Positions 53,060 to 62,010 of a stretch of DNA of 64,000 nucleotides are shown in pieces (positions within the stretch are counted from its first letter, which is position 1; each line of letters begins with the position of its first letter). A model generated the notes under the pieces. It was not told where the DNA came from. It made no database searches and saw only the letters and a list, made by a program, of their open reading frames with translations. The DNA is from Prochlorococcus sp. AG-347-L20 (GTDB lineage: Bacteria > Cyanobacteriota > Cyanobacteriia > PCC-6307 > Cyanobiaceae), in NCBI GenBank assembly GCA_003281225.1, contig QCCP01000001.1:1-64000 (forward strand), written 5' to 3'. The position numbers and the translations under genes were made by a program.

Positions 53060-55066
53060 TTATAGAATTTCTTTCGTCTTATTAACTACGTTTTCTACTG
53101 TAAATCCAAAATTTTTCATACATTCTCCACCTGGTGCTGATGCACCAAATCTGTCCATAGTAATACAAATTCCATCAAAACCTGTATATTTATGCCAACC
53201 AAATGAATGGGCAGCTTCTACTACAACTCTTTTTTTCACACTACTAGGTAAAACACTTTCTTTATAAGATTCTTCTTGCTCTTCAAAAAGTTCTACACAA
53301 GGCATAGAAACAACTCTAATTTTTTTACCTAAGCTTGAAATTTCCTTACTTGCTTCAATGCAAAGATGCAGTTCGCTTCCAGTACCAATAAATATTAGAT
53401 CTGGTGTTCCTTCACAATCGGAAACTACATATCCCCCTAGAGCAACTTTGTCGATCGAAGTATTTTCTTGATTTGGCATACCTTGTCTACTTAAACAAAG
53501 GGCAGAAGGTCTTTTTCGATTTTGAATAGCAAGCTTATAAGCCCCGCTCGTCTCGTTGCCATCTCCAGGTCTGAAAACTAGCATGTTAGGCATGGCCCGT
53601 AAAGAAGGGATAGTTTCAATGGGTTGATGTGTTGGACCATCTTCTCCTACACCAATTGAATCGTGAGTTAAGACATAGATTACTCCTAATTCGCTAAGTG
53701 CTGAAAGTCTCATTGAGCCCCTCATATAATCGGCGAAAACAAGGAAGGTTCCACCATAAGGGATAAGACCACTATTGTGATAGGCAATACCATTAAGTAC
53801 AGCTGCCATTGCATGCTCTCGTACGCCAAAATGTAAATATCTTTTTTCAGGGCTATGTGGCTGGAATGATCCACTTTCTCCTTTTATATCTGTGTAATTA
53901 GAGTGAGTTAAATCTGCAGATCCGCCAATTAATTCAGGTAGGTTAGGACCTAGAGCACCCAAACATATTTGTGAATGCTTTCTGGTAGCTAACCCTTTAT
54001 CATCAGGCGAATAAGAGGGGAGATCTGAGTCCCAATTCTCAGGTAATTGACCCTCTAGCATTCTTTTTAACTCGGCTCCTTCAGAGGGATATTTTTTTTG
54101 ATATTGTTCAAATTTAGAATCCCATTCTTTCTCTAAGCTTTCACCTTTGTTTAACGATTTTCTAAAATGCGCATATACTTCATTGGGTATTTCAAATGGA
54201 GGATATTCCCAATTTAGAAATTCTCTAGTTAATGCAGCTTCTTCTTCTCCAACAGCTGCTCCATGAATTCCAGCAGTATCTGATTTATTTGGAGAACCGT
54301 AACCTATGGTTGTAGAAATTTTTATAATTGAAGGCTTGTCTGTAATTAACTTTGCTTTTTCGATAGCTTCAGTGATTCCTTTAACATCATGATTCCCATC
54401 TTCAACATGTTGTACATGCCATCCATAAGCTTCGTATCTTTTTAAGACATCTTCAGTAAAAGAAACGTCGGTTCGTCCATCAATTGTAATTTGATTATCG
54501 TCATAAAGTGCAATTAATTTTCCAAGCTTAAGATGACCAGCTAGTGAACAGGCCTCTGATGCAATACCTTCTTGATTACAGCCATCACCCATTATTACGT
54601 AAGTATAGTGATCAACGATATTGCAATCAGGCTTATTAAATTTAGCTGCTAAGTGTGTTTCAGCTATTGCTAAACCAACTGCATTTGAAATTCCTGCTCC
54701 AAGAGGCCCAGCTGTAACTTCAACACCTTCAGTTTCGAATGTTTCTGGATGTCCAGGAGTTTTTGATCCCCATTGCCTAAATTCTTTAATATCTTCTATG
54801 GAAACTGATTTATATCCTGTCAAATGAAGCAAGGAATACAAGAGCATACAGCCATGACCGGCTGATAATACAAAACGGTCTCTATTGAACCATTTTGGGT
54901 TGTTAGGGTTGTGATTAAGTATGTTTTGCCATAATGCATAACCCATAGGTGCACATCCCATTGGCAATCCAGGATGACCACTATTAGATTTATTTACTGC
55001 ATCTACAGCAAGCATTCTTATACTATTTACACAAAGTGATTCTAATGAAACAGATGCAGCGACCAT
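53060..55066 (-). CDS. tktA: transketolase
   Basis: Transketolase moves two-carbon units in the Calvin cycle and pentose phosphate pathway, so it is central to carbon fixation here. The 668-residue protein has [10 protein letters not shown] near residue 28, the TPP-binding G-D-G-C-N-Q-E-G-I-x-x-E-A near 158, [10 protein letters not shown] near 190 and the pyrimidine-domain signatures F-G-V-R-E-H-A-M and [16 protein letters not shown]. It lies downstream of fabF by 43 bp on the minus strand and probably shares the acpP-fabF transcript. Confidence 0.96.
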   Translation of the reverse strand: MVAASVSLESLCVNSIRMLAVDAVNKSNSGHPGLPMGCAPMGYALWQNILNHNPNNPKWFNRDRFVLSAGHGCMLLYSLLHLTGYKSVSIEDIKEFRQWGSKTPGHPETFETEGVEVTAGPLGAGISNAVGLAIAETHLAAKFNKPDCNIVDHYTYVIMGDGCNQEGIASEACSLAGHLKLGKLIALYDDNQITIDGRTDVSFTEDVLKRYEAYGWHVQHVEDGNHDVKGITEAIEKAKLITDKPSIIKISTTIGYGSPNKSDTAGIHGAAVGEEEAALTREFLNWEYPPFEIPNEVYAHFRKSLNKGESLEKEWDSKFEQYQKKYPSEGAELKRMLEGQLPENWDSDLPSYSPDDKGLATRKHSQICLGALGPNLPELIGGSADLTHSNYTDIKGESGSFQPHSPEKRYLHFGVREHAMAAVLNGIAYHNSGLIPYGGTFLVFADYMRGSMRLSALSELGVIYVLTHDSIGVGEDGPTHQPIETIPSLRAMPNMLVFRPGDGNETSGAYKLAIQNRKRPSALCLSRQGMPNQENTSIDKVALGGYVVSDCEGTPDLIFIGTGSELHLCIEASKEISSLGKKIRVVSMPCVELFEEQEESYKESVLPSSVKKRVVVEAAHSFGWHKYTGFDGICITMDRFGASAPGGECMKNFGFTVENVVNKTKEIL

Positions 55067-55109
55067 TGTTTTAAAATAAGTTAAGTTGGAAATAAAGAAT
55101 TGGTTGTCT

Positions 55110-56354
55110 TCAATTCATTTTGCTGAAAGCAAGGCAAACATTGTGACCACCAAAGCCGAAAGAATTAGAAAGAGTAACTCCTACTTGAGCTTCTCTTGCA
55201 TTATTTGGTACATAATCAAGATCACATTCAGGATCTCGATTGACGTAGTTAATTGTAGGAGGGATAAAATTATGTGTCAAAGAAAGTATACAAGCTACAG
55301 CTTCTATACCTCCTGAGCCTCCTAGGAGATGACCTGTCATCGACTTAGTAGAGCTTACAGGAATGAGGTAAGATCTGTCTCTAAAAATAGATTTAATTGC
55401 AGAAGTTTCATTTTTATCATTAGCTGATGTACTTGTTCCATGAGCATTTATGTAATCAACTTTTTCAAGGCTAAGACAAGCGTCTTCAATTGCTAATTTG
55501 ATAGCTTCGGCGCCTCCAATCCCGCCAGGAGATGGAGCAGTTATATGATGTGCATCACATGTTGTTCCATAACCGATGATTTCTGCATAAATTCTCGCAT
55601 TCCTTTTTTGTGCATTTTCTAAAGTTTCTAAAACAAGAATTCCAGATCCCTCTCCAATAACAAATCCATCTCTTTCCGCATCAAAAGGTCTACTAGCAGT
55701 TTGAGGGCTTTCATTTCTGGAAGAAAGAGCTTTGGCACTGGCAAAACCAGCTACTCCGAGAGGCGTAATACTTGCTTCTGCTCCCCCACAAATCATTGCA
55801 TCTGCTTTCCCAAGTTGGAGTAATCTAAAAGAATCACCAATTGCATTTGAACCGGCAGCGCAAGCGGTGGAAACAGAGGAACTTGGTCCTTTTGCACCCA
55901 AAGCGATTGCAGCCAAACCAGTGGCCATGTTTGGAATCATCATTGGGACTGTAAATGGACTTACTCTTTTAGGCCCTTTGTGACTCAATATTTGAGCTTG
56001 ACTTTCCATAGTTAGTAAGCCTCCAACACCAGAACCAATAATCACTCCAATTCTTGATGCATTAGCTTCAGTAATTTCAAGTCCAGAGTCATTAAAGGCT
56101 TGCTTTGCAGCAATAACTCCAAACTGGGAAAAACGATCCCATCTTTTGGATTCTTTAGCTTCAATAAAATTTTCAGATTGAAGATTTTTTACTTCTGCAG
56201 CAAATTTGCAAGGATGTTGTTCAGGATCAAAGAGGGTAATATCTGAAACCCCATTAGTACCTGTTTGAAGACCGACTAAATATTCATCAATGTTATTACC
56301 AATTGGAGTTACTGCTCCGATACCAGTAATAACTACTCGATGGAAATTTGGCAT
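55110..56354 (-). CDS. fabF: 3-oxoacyl-[acyl-carrier-protein] synthase II
   Basis: FabF elongates fatty acids by decarboxylative condensation with malonyl-ACP. The catalytic cysteine is C165 in S-T-A-C-A-A-G-S-N; the histidines are in N-A-H-G-T-S-T (near 305) and K-S-M-T-G-H-L-L-G near 340. The 414-residue length is normal. It follows acpP, its protein substrate carrier, by 6 bp on the minus strand. Confidence 0.96.
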   Translation of the reverse strand: MPNFHRVVITGIGAVTPIGNNIDEYLVGLQTGTNGVSDITLFDPEQHPCKFAAEVKNLQSENFIEAKESKRWDRFSQFGVIAAKQAFNDSGLEITEANASRIGVIIGSGVGGLLTMESQAQILSHKGPKRVSPFTVPMMIPNMATGLAAIALGAKGPSSSVSTACAAGSNAIGDSFRLLQLGKADAMICGGAEASITPLGVAGFASAKALSSRNESPQTASRPFDAERDGFVIGEGSGILVLETLENAQKRNARIYAEIIGYGTTCDAHHITAPSPGGIGGAEAIKLAIEDACLSLEKVDYINAHGTSTSANDKNETSAIKSIFRDRSYLIPVSSTKSMTGHLLGGSGGIEAVACILSLTHNFIPPTINYVNRDPECDLDYVPNNAREAQVGVTLSNSFGFGGHNVCLAFSKMN

Positions 56355-56360
56355 TCTATA

Positions 56361-56600
56361 CTAACCTTTTTTTTCTTCGATGAATTTTACTGCATCGCCA
56401 ACAGTTGCTATTCCTTCAGCTGCTTCATCAGGAATTTCAATATCAAATGCTTCTTCAAGAGCCATTACTAATTCAACAGTATCTAGAGAATCTGCACCTA
56501 AATCATTTTGGAAATTTGAATCTGATTTGACTTCTCCTGCTTCAACGCTTAATTGTTCCGAAACAATAGAACAGACTTTTTCGAGGATTTCTTGTGACAT
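56361..56600 (-). CDS. acpP: acyl carrier protein
   Basis: ACP carries growing acyl chains on a phosphopantetheine arm. The attachment serine is S38 in [12 protein letters not shown]. The protein is small (79 residues) and acidic, with the D-E-A-A-E/T-V-G-D-A-V-K pattern at the end. It heads acpP-fabF-tkt and is divergent from psaC by 133 bp. Confidence 0.97.
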   Translation of the reverse strand: MSQEILEKVCSIVSEQLSVEAGEVKSDSNFQNDLGADSLDTVELVMALEEAFDIEIPDEAAEGIATVGDAVKFIEEKKG

Positions 56601-56691
56601 AGTTTATAGAAATTACTAATTATCTATATGATTTTATGCCCTAGAGTTAACAAGAGTGAAGCATATCTTAATTTTTTTAATTTCTTTGTAA

Positions 56692-56979
<288 letters not shown>

Positions 56980-57059
56980 TTTTTATAGTGCAGTTTTAAG
57001 AGAGTCCATGTTTTAGTAAATACGCATTTTATTTCAATATAATTGAAAAAAAAATTCGT

Positions 57060-58955
57060 ATGTGTGGAATAGTTGCTGTAACTGGATATAAAAAAGCTTT
57101 ACCACTATTAATTAATGGTTTAGAAAAACTTGAATACAGAGGTTATGATTCAGCAGGTATTGCAATAATAAATTCCGAAACAAATAGTATTTCTTGTAAT
57201 AAAGCAGAAGGAAAACTCAAGAATTTAAAAAGTAATCTTAATGATCATAATATTCCTGGAACTGTGGGTATAGGACATACCAGATGGGCAACTCATGGAA
57301 AACCTGAGGTTAAAAATGCACATCCTCATACTGATAGTTCAGGAAATGTAGCAGTTGTTCAAAATGGCATTATTGAAAATTTCCAAGACCTAAAAAATAA
57401 ATTAGAGGAAGAGGGCATTATTTTTAATTCTGATACAGATACAGAGGTAATTCCCCATTTAATTCAAAGAGAGTTAAATACATTAAGTAAACTTAATCTT
57501 GATAATAGTGGGTCAACATTATTAGTAGCTGTGAGAAACGTATTATCAGATTTAGAAGGATCTTATGCTTTAGCAGTTTTATGGTCTGGTGCTCCAACCT
57601 CTTTGGTAGTTGCAAGAAGACAAGCGCCCTTGATTATTGGTTTGGGTGAAGGAGAATTCATTTGTGCTAGTGATACTCCAGCTATTGCAAACTTTACGAA
57701 TATTATTTTGCCTATGGAGGATGAAGAAATAGCTTTGTTGACTCCGCTTGGAATTGAAATATATGACTCAAGCAACGAGAGACAATATAGAAATCCAGTT
57801 TCTTTAAAAGTCTCAGAGCAAATAATGGATAAGATGAATTTCAAACACTACATGTTGAAAGAGATATATGATCAGCCACAGACTGCAAAAAACTGGTTGG
57901 AAAATTATTTAATTAAGAACTCAGATAATGGCCAATATCAAATAAATTATCCATTTGATACTGAGTTTTTTGAATCAATAGAAAGAATTGAAATTATTGC
58001 TTGTGGCACAAGTAAACATGCTGCAATGGTGGGTAGCTTTTTATTAGAACAATTTTCAGGTATTCCTACAAATGTCTTTTATGCAAGTGAATTTCGATAT
58101 TCACCACCTCCCTTATTACCAAATACATTAACTATTGGAGTCACTCAATCCGGAGAAACTGCTGATACAATAGCAGCTATCGATATGGAAATTAAAAGAC
58201 GTTCTTCAGTTGAAAATGAAAAATTTAAACCTAATCTTATAGCGATAACAAATAGAAAAGAGAGTTCTATTGGAAGGCAGGTCTCAAATATTATTGATAT
58301 CTGTGCAGGAATAGAAGTTGGAGTTGCAGCAACAAAAACTTTTTTTGCTCAATTACTTTCTTTTTATGGATTAGCAATAAAATTTGCTCAAATTAAAGGC
58401 AATCAAAGTCCTGATGAAATAGGCAAATTAATAAACGAACTTGTGAAACTTCCTCCATTACTTGAAGATCTTTTAGAGAAACATAATAAATCTTCAGAAA
58501 AGTTAGCACATGACTTTTTTAATATTAAAGATGTTATTTTTTTAGGAAGAGGAATAAATTATCCTATTGCCCTTGAAGGGGCGTTAAAACTTAAAGAAAT
58601 TAGTTATATACATGCAGCTGGATATCCTGCTGGTGAAATGAAACATGGTCCAATAGCTTTGTTAGATAAAAAAGTACCTGTAATTTCTATTGCATCTCCA
58701 GGGGAGGTTTTTGATAAAGTTATCAGCAATGCTCAAGAAGCAAAAGCTAGAGATTCATATTTGATAGGGATTGCTCCTGAATGTAATGGAACTGAAATCT
58801 TTGATTATCTAATGAAAGTTCCTTCCTCTAATGAATGGATTTCACCTCTACTTAATATACTCCCATTACAATTATTGAGTTACCATATTGCAGCTCATAG
58901 GGGACTTGACGTGGATCAACCAAGAAATTTAGCTAAAAGCGTAACTGTGGAATAA
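57060..58955 (+). CDS. glmS: glutamine-fructose-6-phosphate aminotransferase (isomerizing)
   Basis: GlmS makes glucosamine-6-phosphate from fructose-6-phosphate and glutamine, the entry to peptidoglycan and LPS precursors. The N-terminal glutaminase begins M-C-G-I-V with nucleophile C2 and has G-I-G-H-T-R-W-A-T-H-G near residue 73. Two SIS domains follow with A-C-G-T-S-K-H-A, T-Q-S-G-E-T-A-D-T and L-G-R-G-I-N-Y-P-I-A-L-E-G-A-L-K-L-K-E. The end D-Q-P-R-N-L-A-K-S-V-T-V-E is conserved. No glmS ribozyme is visible upstream. Confidence 0.96.
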   Translation: MCGIVAVTGYKKALPLLINGLEKLEYRGYDSAGIAIINSETNSISCNKAEGKLKNLKSNLNDHNIPGTVGIGHTRWATHGKPEVKNAHPHTDSSGNVAVVQNGIIENFQDLKNKLEEEGIIFNSDTDTEVIPHLIQRELNTLSKLNLDNSGSTLLVAVRNVLSDLEGSYALAVLWSGAPTSLVVARRQAPLIIGLGEGEFICASDTPAIANFTNIILPMEDEEIALLTPLGIEIYDSSNERQYRNPVSLKVSEQIMDKMNFKHYMLKEIYDQPQTAKNWLENYLIKNSDNGQYQINYPFDTEFFESIERIEIIACGTSKHAAMVGSFLLEQFSGIPTNVFYASEFRYSPPPLLPNTLTIGVTQSGETADTIAAIDMEIKRRSSVENEKFKPNLIAITNRKESSIGRQVSNIIDICAGIEVGVAATKTFFAQLLSFYGLAIKFAQIKGNQSPDEIGKLINELVKLPPLLEDLLEKHNKSSEKLAHDFFNIKDVIFLGRGINYPIALEGALKLKEISYIHAAGYPAGEMKHGPIALLDKKVPVISIASPGEVFDKVISNAQEAKARDSYLIGIAPECNGTEIFDYLMKVPSSNEWISPLLNILPLQLLSYHIAAHRGLDVDQPRNLAKSVTVE

Positions 58956-58975
58956 AATCAATCTCTATTAGTTCT

Positions 58976-59059
58976 TTGAAAAAACAAGATAAATCAAATA
59001 TAGAATCTTTTTGTAAAGATATATCTGGTGATGATGAAATTATTTCTGAAGCTGGTTAA
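58976..59059 (+). CDS. possible 27-codon ORF behind glmS
   Basis: A TTG-started frame of 27 codons begins 21 bp after the glmS stop and encodes a hydrophilic peptide (L-K-K-Q-D-K-S-N-I-E, then C-K-D-I-S-G-D-D-E-I-I-S-E-A-G). Its codon choice and amino acid mix look like protein rather than spacer, but there is no clear ribosome binding site. It could be the remnant or the start of a tiny gene. It is the only content I see in the 142-bp gap between glmS and rimM. Confidence 0.25.
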   Translation: MKKQDKSNIESFCKDISGDDEIISEAG

Positions 59060-59097
59060 CCTAATTTAAATAAAATAATTTACGAAAGATACAAAAC

Positions 59098-59637
59098 TCA
59101 AAGCTCTAACAGACCCTTGGGGGGGGTTATTATTAAGAATTTATTTTTAATATCTACCTCTGGAACGATTTCAGACACAAAAGGAACTAAAACTTCTTTA
59201 TCTGTGTCAATAAGTTTTACTTTTAATAAACTATTTTTTTCATTATCAAAGTCGCGGACTTCTCCAATTACTTTGAATTCATTATTTTCAAATATTTTTA
59301 CTTTTAAGTTAATTAGTTGAGATATATGAAACTCTCCTTCCTCTAATTTAGGAATATCATCAGTTTTTATCAGAAATTTATAATTTTTTAGACTTTCAGC
59401 CTGTGATCTGTTATCGACATTTTTGAGTTTAACTATATAAATTTCTTTGCCTGGTTGCTTAAATCCTGAAATTAATTCAAATAATATTGGCTTTTCTTGA
59501 TTTTTTCGTAACCATCTTTGGCCTGGTTGTGTGAATCTTTCATCAAAATCACTTAATGATTTAATTTTTATTTTTCCATCTAATCCGTGAACGGATGTTA
59601 TAACTCCAACAACCAACCAATCGTCATTATTTAACAT
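59098..59637 (-). CDS. rimM: ribosome maturation factor RimM
   Basis: RimM aids maturation of the 30S head region and binds S19. The 179-residue protein has the N-terminal [17 protein letters not shown] motif, a PRC-barrel start (G-E-F-H-I-S-Q-L-I near residue 104) and [14 protein letters not shown] near the end. The last codons include a run of eight C on the coding strand (G8 on the plus strand at 59119-59126), encoding T-P-P just before the stop region. Confidence 0.92.
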   Translation of the reverse strand: MLNNDDWLVVGVITSVHGLDGKIKIKSLSDFDERFTQPGQRWLRKNQEKPILFELISGFKQPGKEIYIVKLKNVDNRSQAESLKNYKFLIKTDDIPKLEEGEFHISQLINLKVKIFENNEFKVIGEVRDFDNEKNSLLKVKLIDTDKEVLVPFVSEIVPEVDIKNKFLIITPPKGLLEL

Positions 59638-59664
59638 AAAATGAGGTAATAGTATTTATTGAGT

Positions 59665-59850
59665 ATGGAAATTTCAAACAAACCAATACTCCCTGGATCT
59701 CAAGTAATCGTTAAAGATGTTACTTCTATTTATAGGGGATATAAAGGATTTGTACAAAGAGTCACAAAAAATAATGCAGCAGTTTTATTTGAAGGTGGTA
59801 ATTGGGATAAACTCATAACTTTTCAATTAGCTAGTTTAGAATTAGTTTAA
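59665..59850 (+). CDS. ndhS: NAD(P)H dehydrogenase-like complex subunit NdhS
   Basis: NdhS is the small SH3-like subunit near the ferredoxin-binding site of the photosynthetic NDH-1 complex, which drives cyclic electron flow and respiration. The 61-residue protein shows P-G-S-Q-V-I-V-K-D, Y-x-G-Y-K-G-F-V-Q-R-V, and A-V-L-F-E-G-G-N-W-D-K-L-I-T-F, the strongly conserved block of the family once called DUF3252. I chose ATG 59665; a TTG at 59659 would add two residues. It is divergent from rimM by about 27 bp. Confidence 0.78.
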   Translation: MEISNKPILPGSQVIVKDVTSIYRGYKGFVQRVTKNNAAVLFEGGNWDKLITFQLASLELV

Positions 59851-59853
59851 AAA

Positions 59854-60603
59854 TTAAATTTTACCCTCTTTAATAAATTTTTCTATTACTAGACTTGCTG
59901 CAGTTTTTTCCGCTTTTTTATGGGATTGACCAAAAGCTTTACCTTCTTTAGTTCCGTTAATATAAATTTCACAAAAGAATCTTTTGGGATCTCCATGATT
60001 TTTTGTTATTTCAATAATTTTGTATACTGGCAAATCAATTCCCTTACTTTGACACCACTCCTGTAATGAAGTTTTTGCATTAAATTTGTAGGGTGTCTTC
60101 AAAAATTCTTCTGAATCTTGTTCCCAAAATTTATCTAACCATAGATTCACTTCTATTATTGAATTGAAGCATTTGTATATTGCGCCAATTAAAGCTTCAG
60201 TAGCGTCTGCAATGATAGTATCCCCTGAATTTTTATCACCAATAGCTTCTGGTCCCTTTATTATCATAGATTCAATATCAATTTTTTTACCAATCTGACT
60301 GAGCCATTCATCACTTACTATTTGAGATCTAAGTTTTGATCTATCTCCTACGCACATATTTGCATATTTTTGATCGATAAAATTTGTTGCTGCTAACCTT
60401 AGTACAGCATCACCAAAGAATTCTAATTTTTCGTAATTCATCAAATTTTTACTTGAAGAGTGCATTAGTGCTTCATGAAAATTTTTTATAGTAAATATAT
60501 CTTTTGAATTTATTAATTTATTAAATCTTTCCGAATTAATTTTTAGAGAATTTAAGAAATTAATTATTTGATCAATTCTTTTTTGATCAATTATGTTTGC
60601 CAT
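59854..60603 (-). CDS. rnc: ribonuclease III
   Basis: RNase III cuts double-stranded RNA, including rRNA precursors. The catalytic signature is N-Y-E-K-L-E-F-F-G-D-A-V-L near residue 55; A-D-A-T-E-A-L-I-G-A-I-Y near 130 gives the second metal ligands. A C-terminal double-stranded RNA-binding domain runs from about 165 with the G-x-A-x-x-x-S-x-K-x-A-E-K-x-A-A motif. Length 249 is slightly long because of an N-terminal extension. It ends 3 bp from convergent ndhS and lies directly downstream of rnpB. Confidence 0.93.
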   Translation of the reverse strand: MANIIDQKRIDQIINFLNSLKINSERFNKLINSKDIFTIKNFHEALMHSSSKNLMNYEKLEFFGDAVLRLAATNFIDQKYANMCVGDRSKLRSQIVSDEWLSQIGKKIDIESMIIKGPEAIGDKNSGDTIIADATEALIGAIYKCFNSIIEVNLWLDKFWEQDSEEFLKTPYKFNAKTSLQEWCQSKGIDLPVYKIIEITKNHGDPKRFFCEIYINGTKEGKAFGQSHKKAEKTAASLVIEKFIKEGKI

Positions 60604-60623
60604 ATTAATGAAATACTTACATT

Positions 60624-61000
60624 AAAAAAGCAGGTCATAAGCCGGGTTCTGTTCATCTTAACTAAGATGGGCAATCATCTATCTAGGGCTGGAATTACTT
60701 CACAGTCTCAAGCGGCGCTTAAAAGTAGATTGTGCAATGGTCATAAATCCACTTAGCCTTGCTCCCAGCCGGGGTTTACCTAGCCAACACTTCTCAATGT
60801 TGCTGGTGCGCTCTTACCGCACCCTTGCACCCTTGCCATACATTAGTATTAGGCGGTATGTTTCTGTGGCACTATCCTCACGGTTACCCGCACTGGGAAT
60901 TACCCAGCAAGCCTGACCATATGGGAGCCCGGACTTTCCTCAAAAAAATTTTATTTTGGAAACAAAATAAAACTTTTTTGCGATTGCCTCTCCTGCTTTC
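60624..61000 (-). ncRNA. rnpB: RNase P RNA
   Basis: The minus-strand RNA carries the class A RNase P core: GAGGAAAGTCCGGGCTCC near its 5' part, the universal ACAGAAACATACCGCC and GGTAAGAGCGCACC segments, GGCTAGGTAAACCCC, and the 3' end GAACCCGGCTTATGACCTGC. P1 is AAAGCAGG pairing with CCTGCTTT, which sets the ends near 61000 and 60624. A perfect 10-bp AT-rich hairpin (60949-60958 with 60963-60972) near the 5' end is the P3 arm. Two open frames overlying it on the plus strand are not genes. Confidence 0.95.
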
Positions 61001-61038
61001 ATCTAGCATAGTGCTAATTACTCCAAAAAGCATCTATT

Positions 61039-61112
<74 letters not shown>

Positions 61113-61190
61113 TAAAAATAAAAAACTATATGTAGTATGTGTGCAAACTTGCTACTCTGTAGCTAGCGTATAGTTAGTAGTAAATCTTTT

Positions 61191-61523
61191 ATGGCTAAGT
61201 TGCATGATATGCGTTTAAAGCTCTTAATTCAACAAGAGCATGAACGCATTTCTAAGTCCCAACCTAATAATTTAGATCTTTCAATAGTTCAAGCAAGATG
61301 CCTTTGCTGGCTTGCTCTTTTGGCGGAAGCTCACGAAGATCAAGCAAATGATGCAGAAAAAAGAGGCGATGCCGAGCAAGCAATGGGATGGTTTGCTGAT
61401 TCTATGAGACTAAGAGATGTTATTAATTTGGTTACTAGTATTGAGATACCTTTGCCAGATAGTCCGGATTCACTCGATGAAAATGACGAATTATTGGATG
61501 GCCCTACAATTTTGCCCAAATAG
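61191..61523 (+). CDS. conserved hypothetical protein, helical
   Basis: The 110-residue protein is mostly helical with K-L-L-I-Q-Q-E-H-E-R-I, a central L-D-L-S-I-V-Q-A-R-C-L-C-W-L-A-L-L-A-E-A-H-E-D-Q-A hydrophobic helix and an acidic end (P-D-S-P-D-S-L-D-E-N-D-E). It has no catalytic motif I recognise. The A-E-K-R-G-D-A-E-Q-A-M-G-W-F-A-D-S-M segment resembles half of a TPR. It follows tRNA-Arg by 78 bp and precedes another unknown gene by 31 bp. Confidence 0.7.
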   Translation: MAKLHDMRLKLLIQQEHERISKSQPNNLDLSIVQARCLCWLALLAEAHEDQANDAEKRGDAEQAMGWFADSMRLRDVINLVTSIEIPLPDSPDSLDENDELLDGPTILPK

Positions 61524-61554
61524 TGAGATGATATAAAAAGAATTATTTTTTCTT

Positions 61555-62010
61555 TTGACCGAAGAACCATGTCAATGCTCTGATTGTCAGAGATTTTATA
61601 AGGAGCATGATCGTTTAATTAGAGAATTTCCTACTTTTAAGCAGCAACAAGAATTGAATTGGGCATCTATTCAATCGTTCAGAACTTTATGTACTAAAGT
61701 TACTGATGAGTTGCAGAGAGAATTATCTGAAAGAGAATCAAATGAAGATGCCAGTCCAAAAGAAAAACATATTTCTGATACAGAAATTACTGAAGCTTTA
61801 GATGAACTGGAGAGTGTTAATGCCTATTTATATTCAATTGAAGCATTAATGGAAAGAATATTTGATACAAAAATTTCAAAAAATATCGAATCAAAATTTA
61901 AAGAAATTGCAAATGAATTAGCCCCAGACCCACTAAATATGGATAGATTAATTTTGAATAGATTATTTCATCAAACCCCAGATTCACCAGATAAGAAAAA
62001 TATTAATTAG
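61555..62010 (+). CDS. conserved hypothetical protein with N-terminal cysteine motif
   Basis: The 151-residue protein begins M-T-E-E-P-C-Q-C-S-D-C-Q-R-F, with C6, C8 and C11 close together, then an H-D-R-L-I pattern that could complete a zinc or iron site. The rest is helical and charged, ending P-D-S-P-D-K-K-N-I-N. The start is TTG 61555. Its stop overlaps glgP (convergent) by 8 bp. Family and function unknown; its spacing to the previous gene suggests an operon. Confidence 0.65.
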   Translation: MTEEPCQCSDCQRFYKEHDRLIREFPTFKQQQELNWASIQSFRTLCTKVTDELQRELSERESNEDASPKEKHISDTEITEALDELESVNAYLYSIEALMERIFDTKISKNIESKFKEIANELAPDPLNMDRLILNRLFHQTPDSPDKKNIN

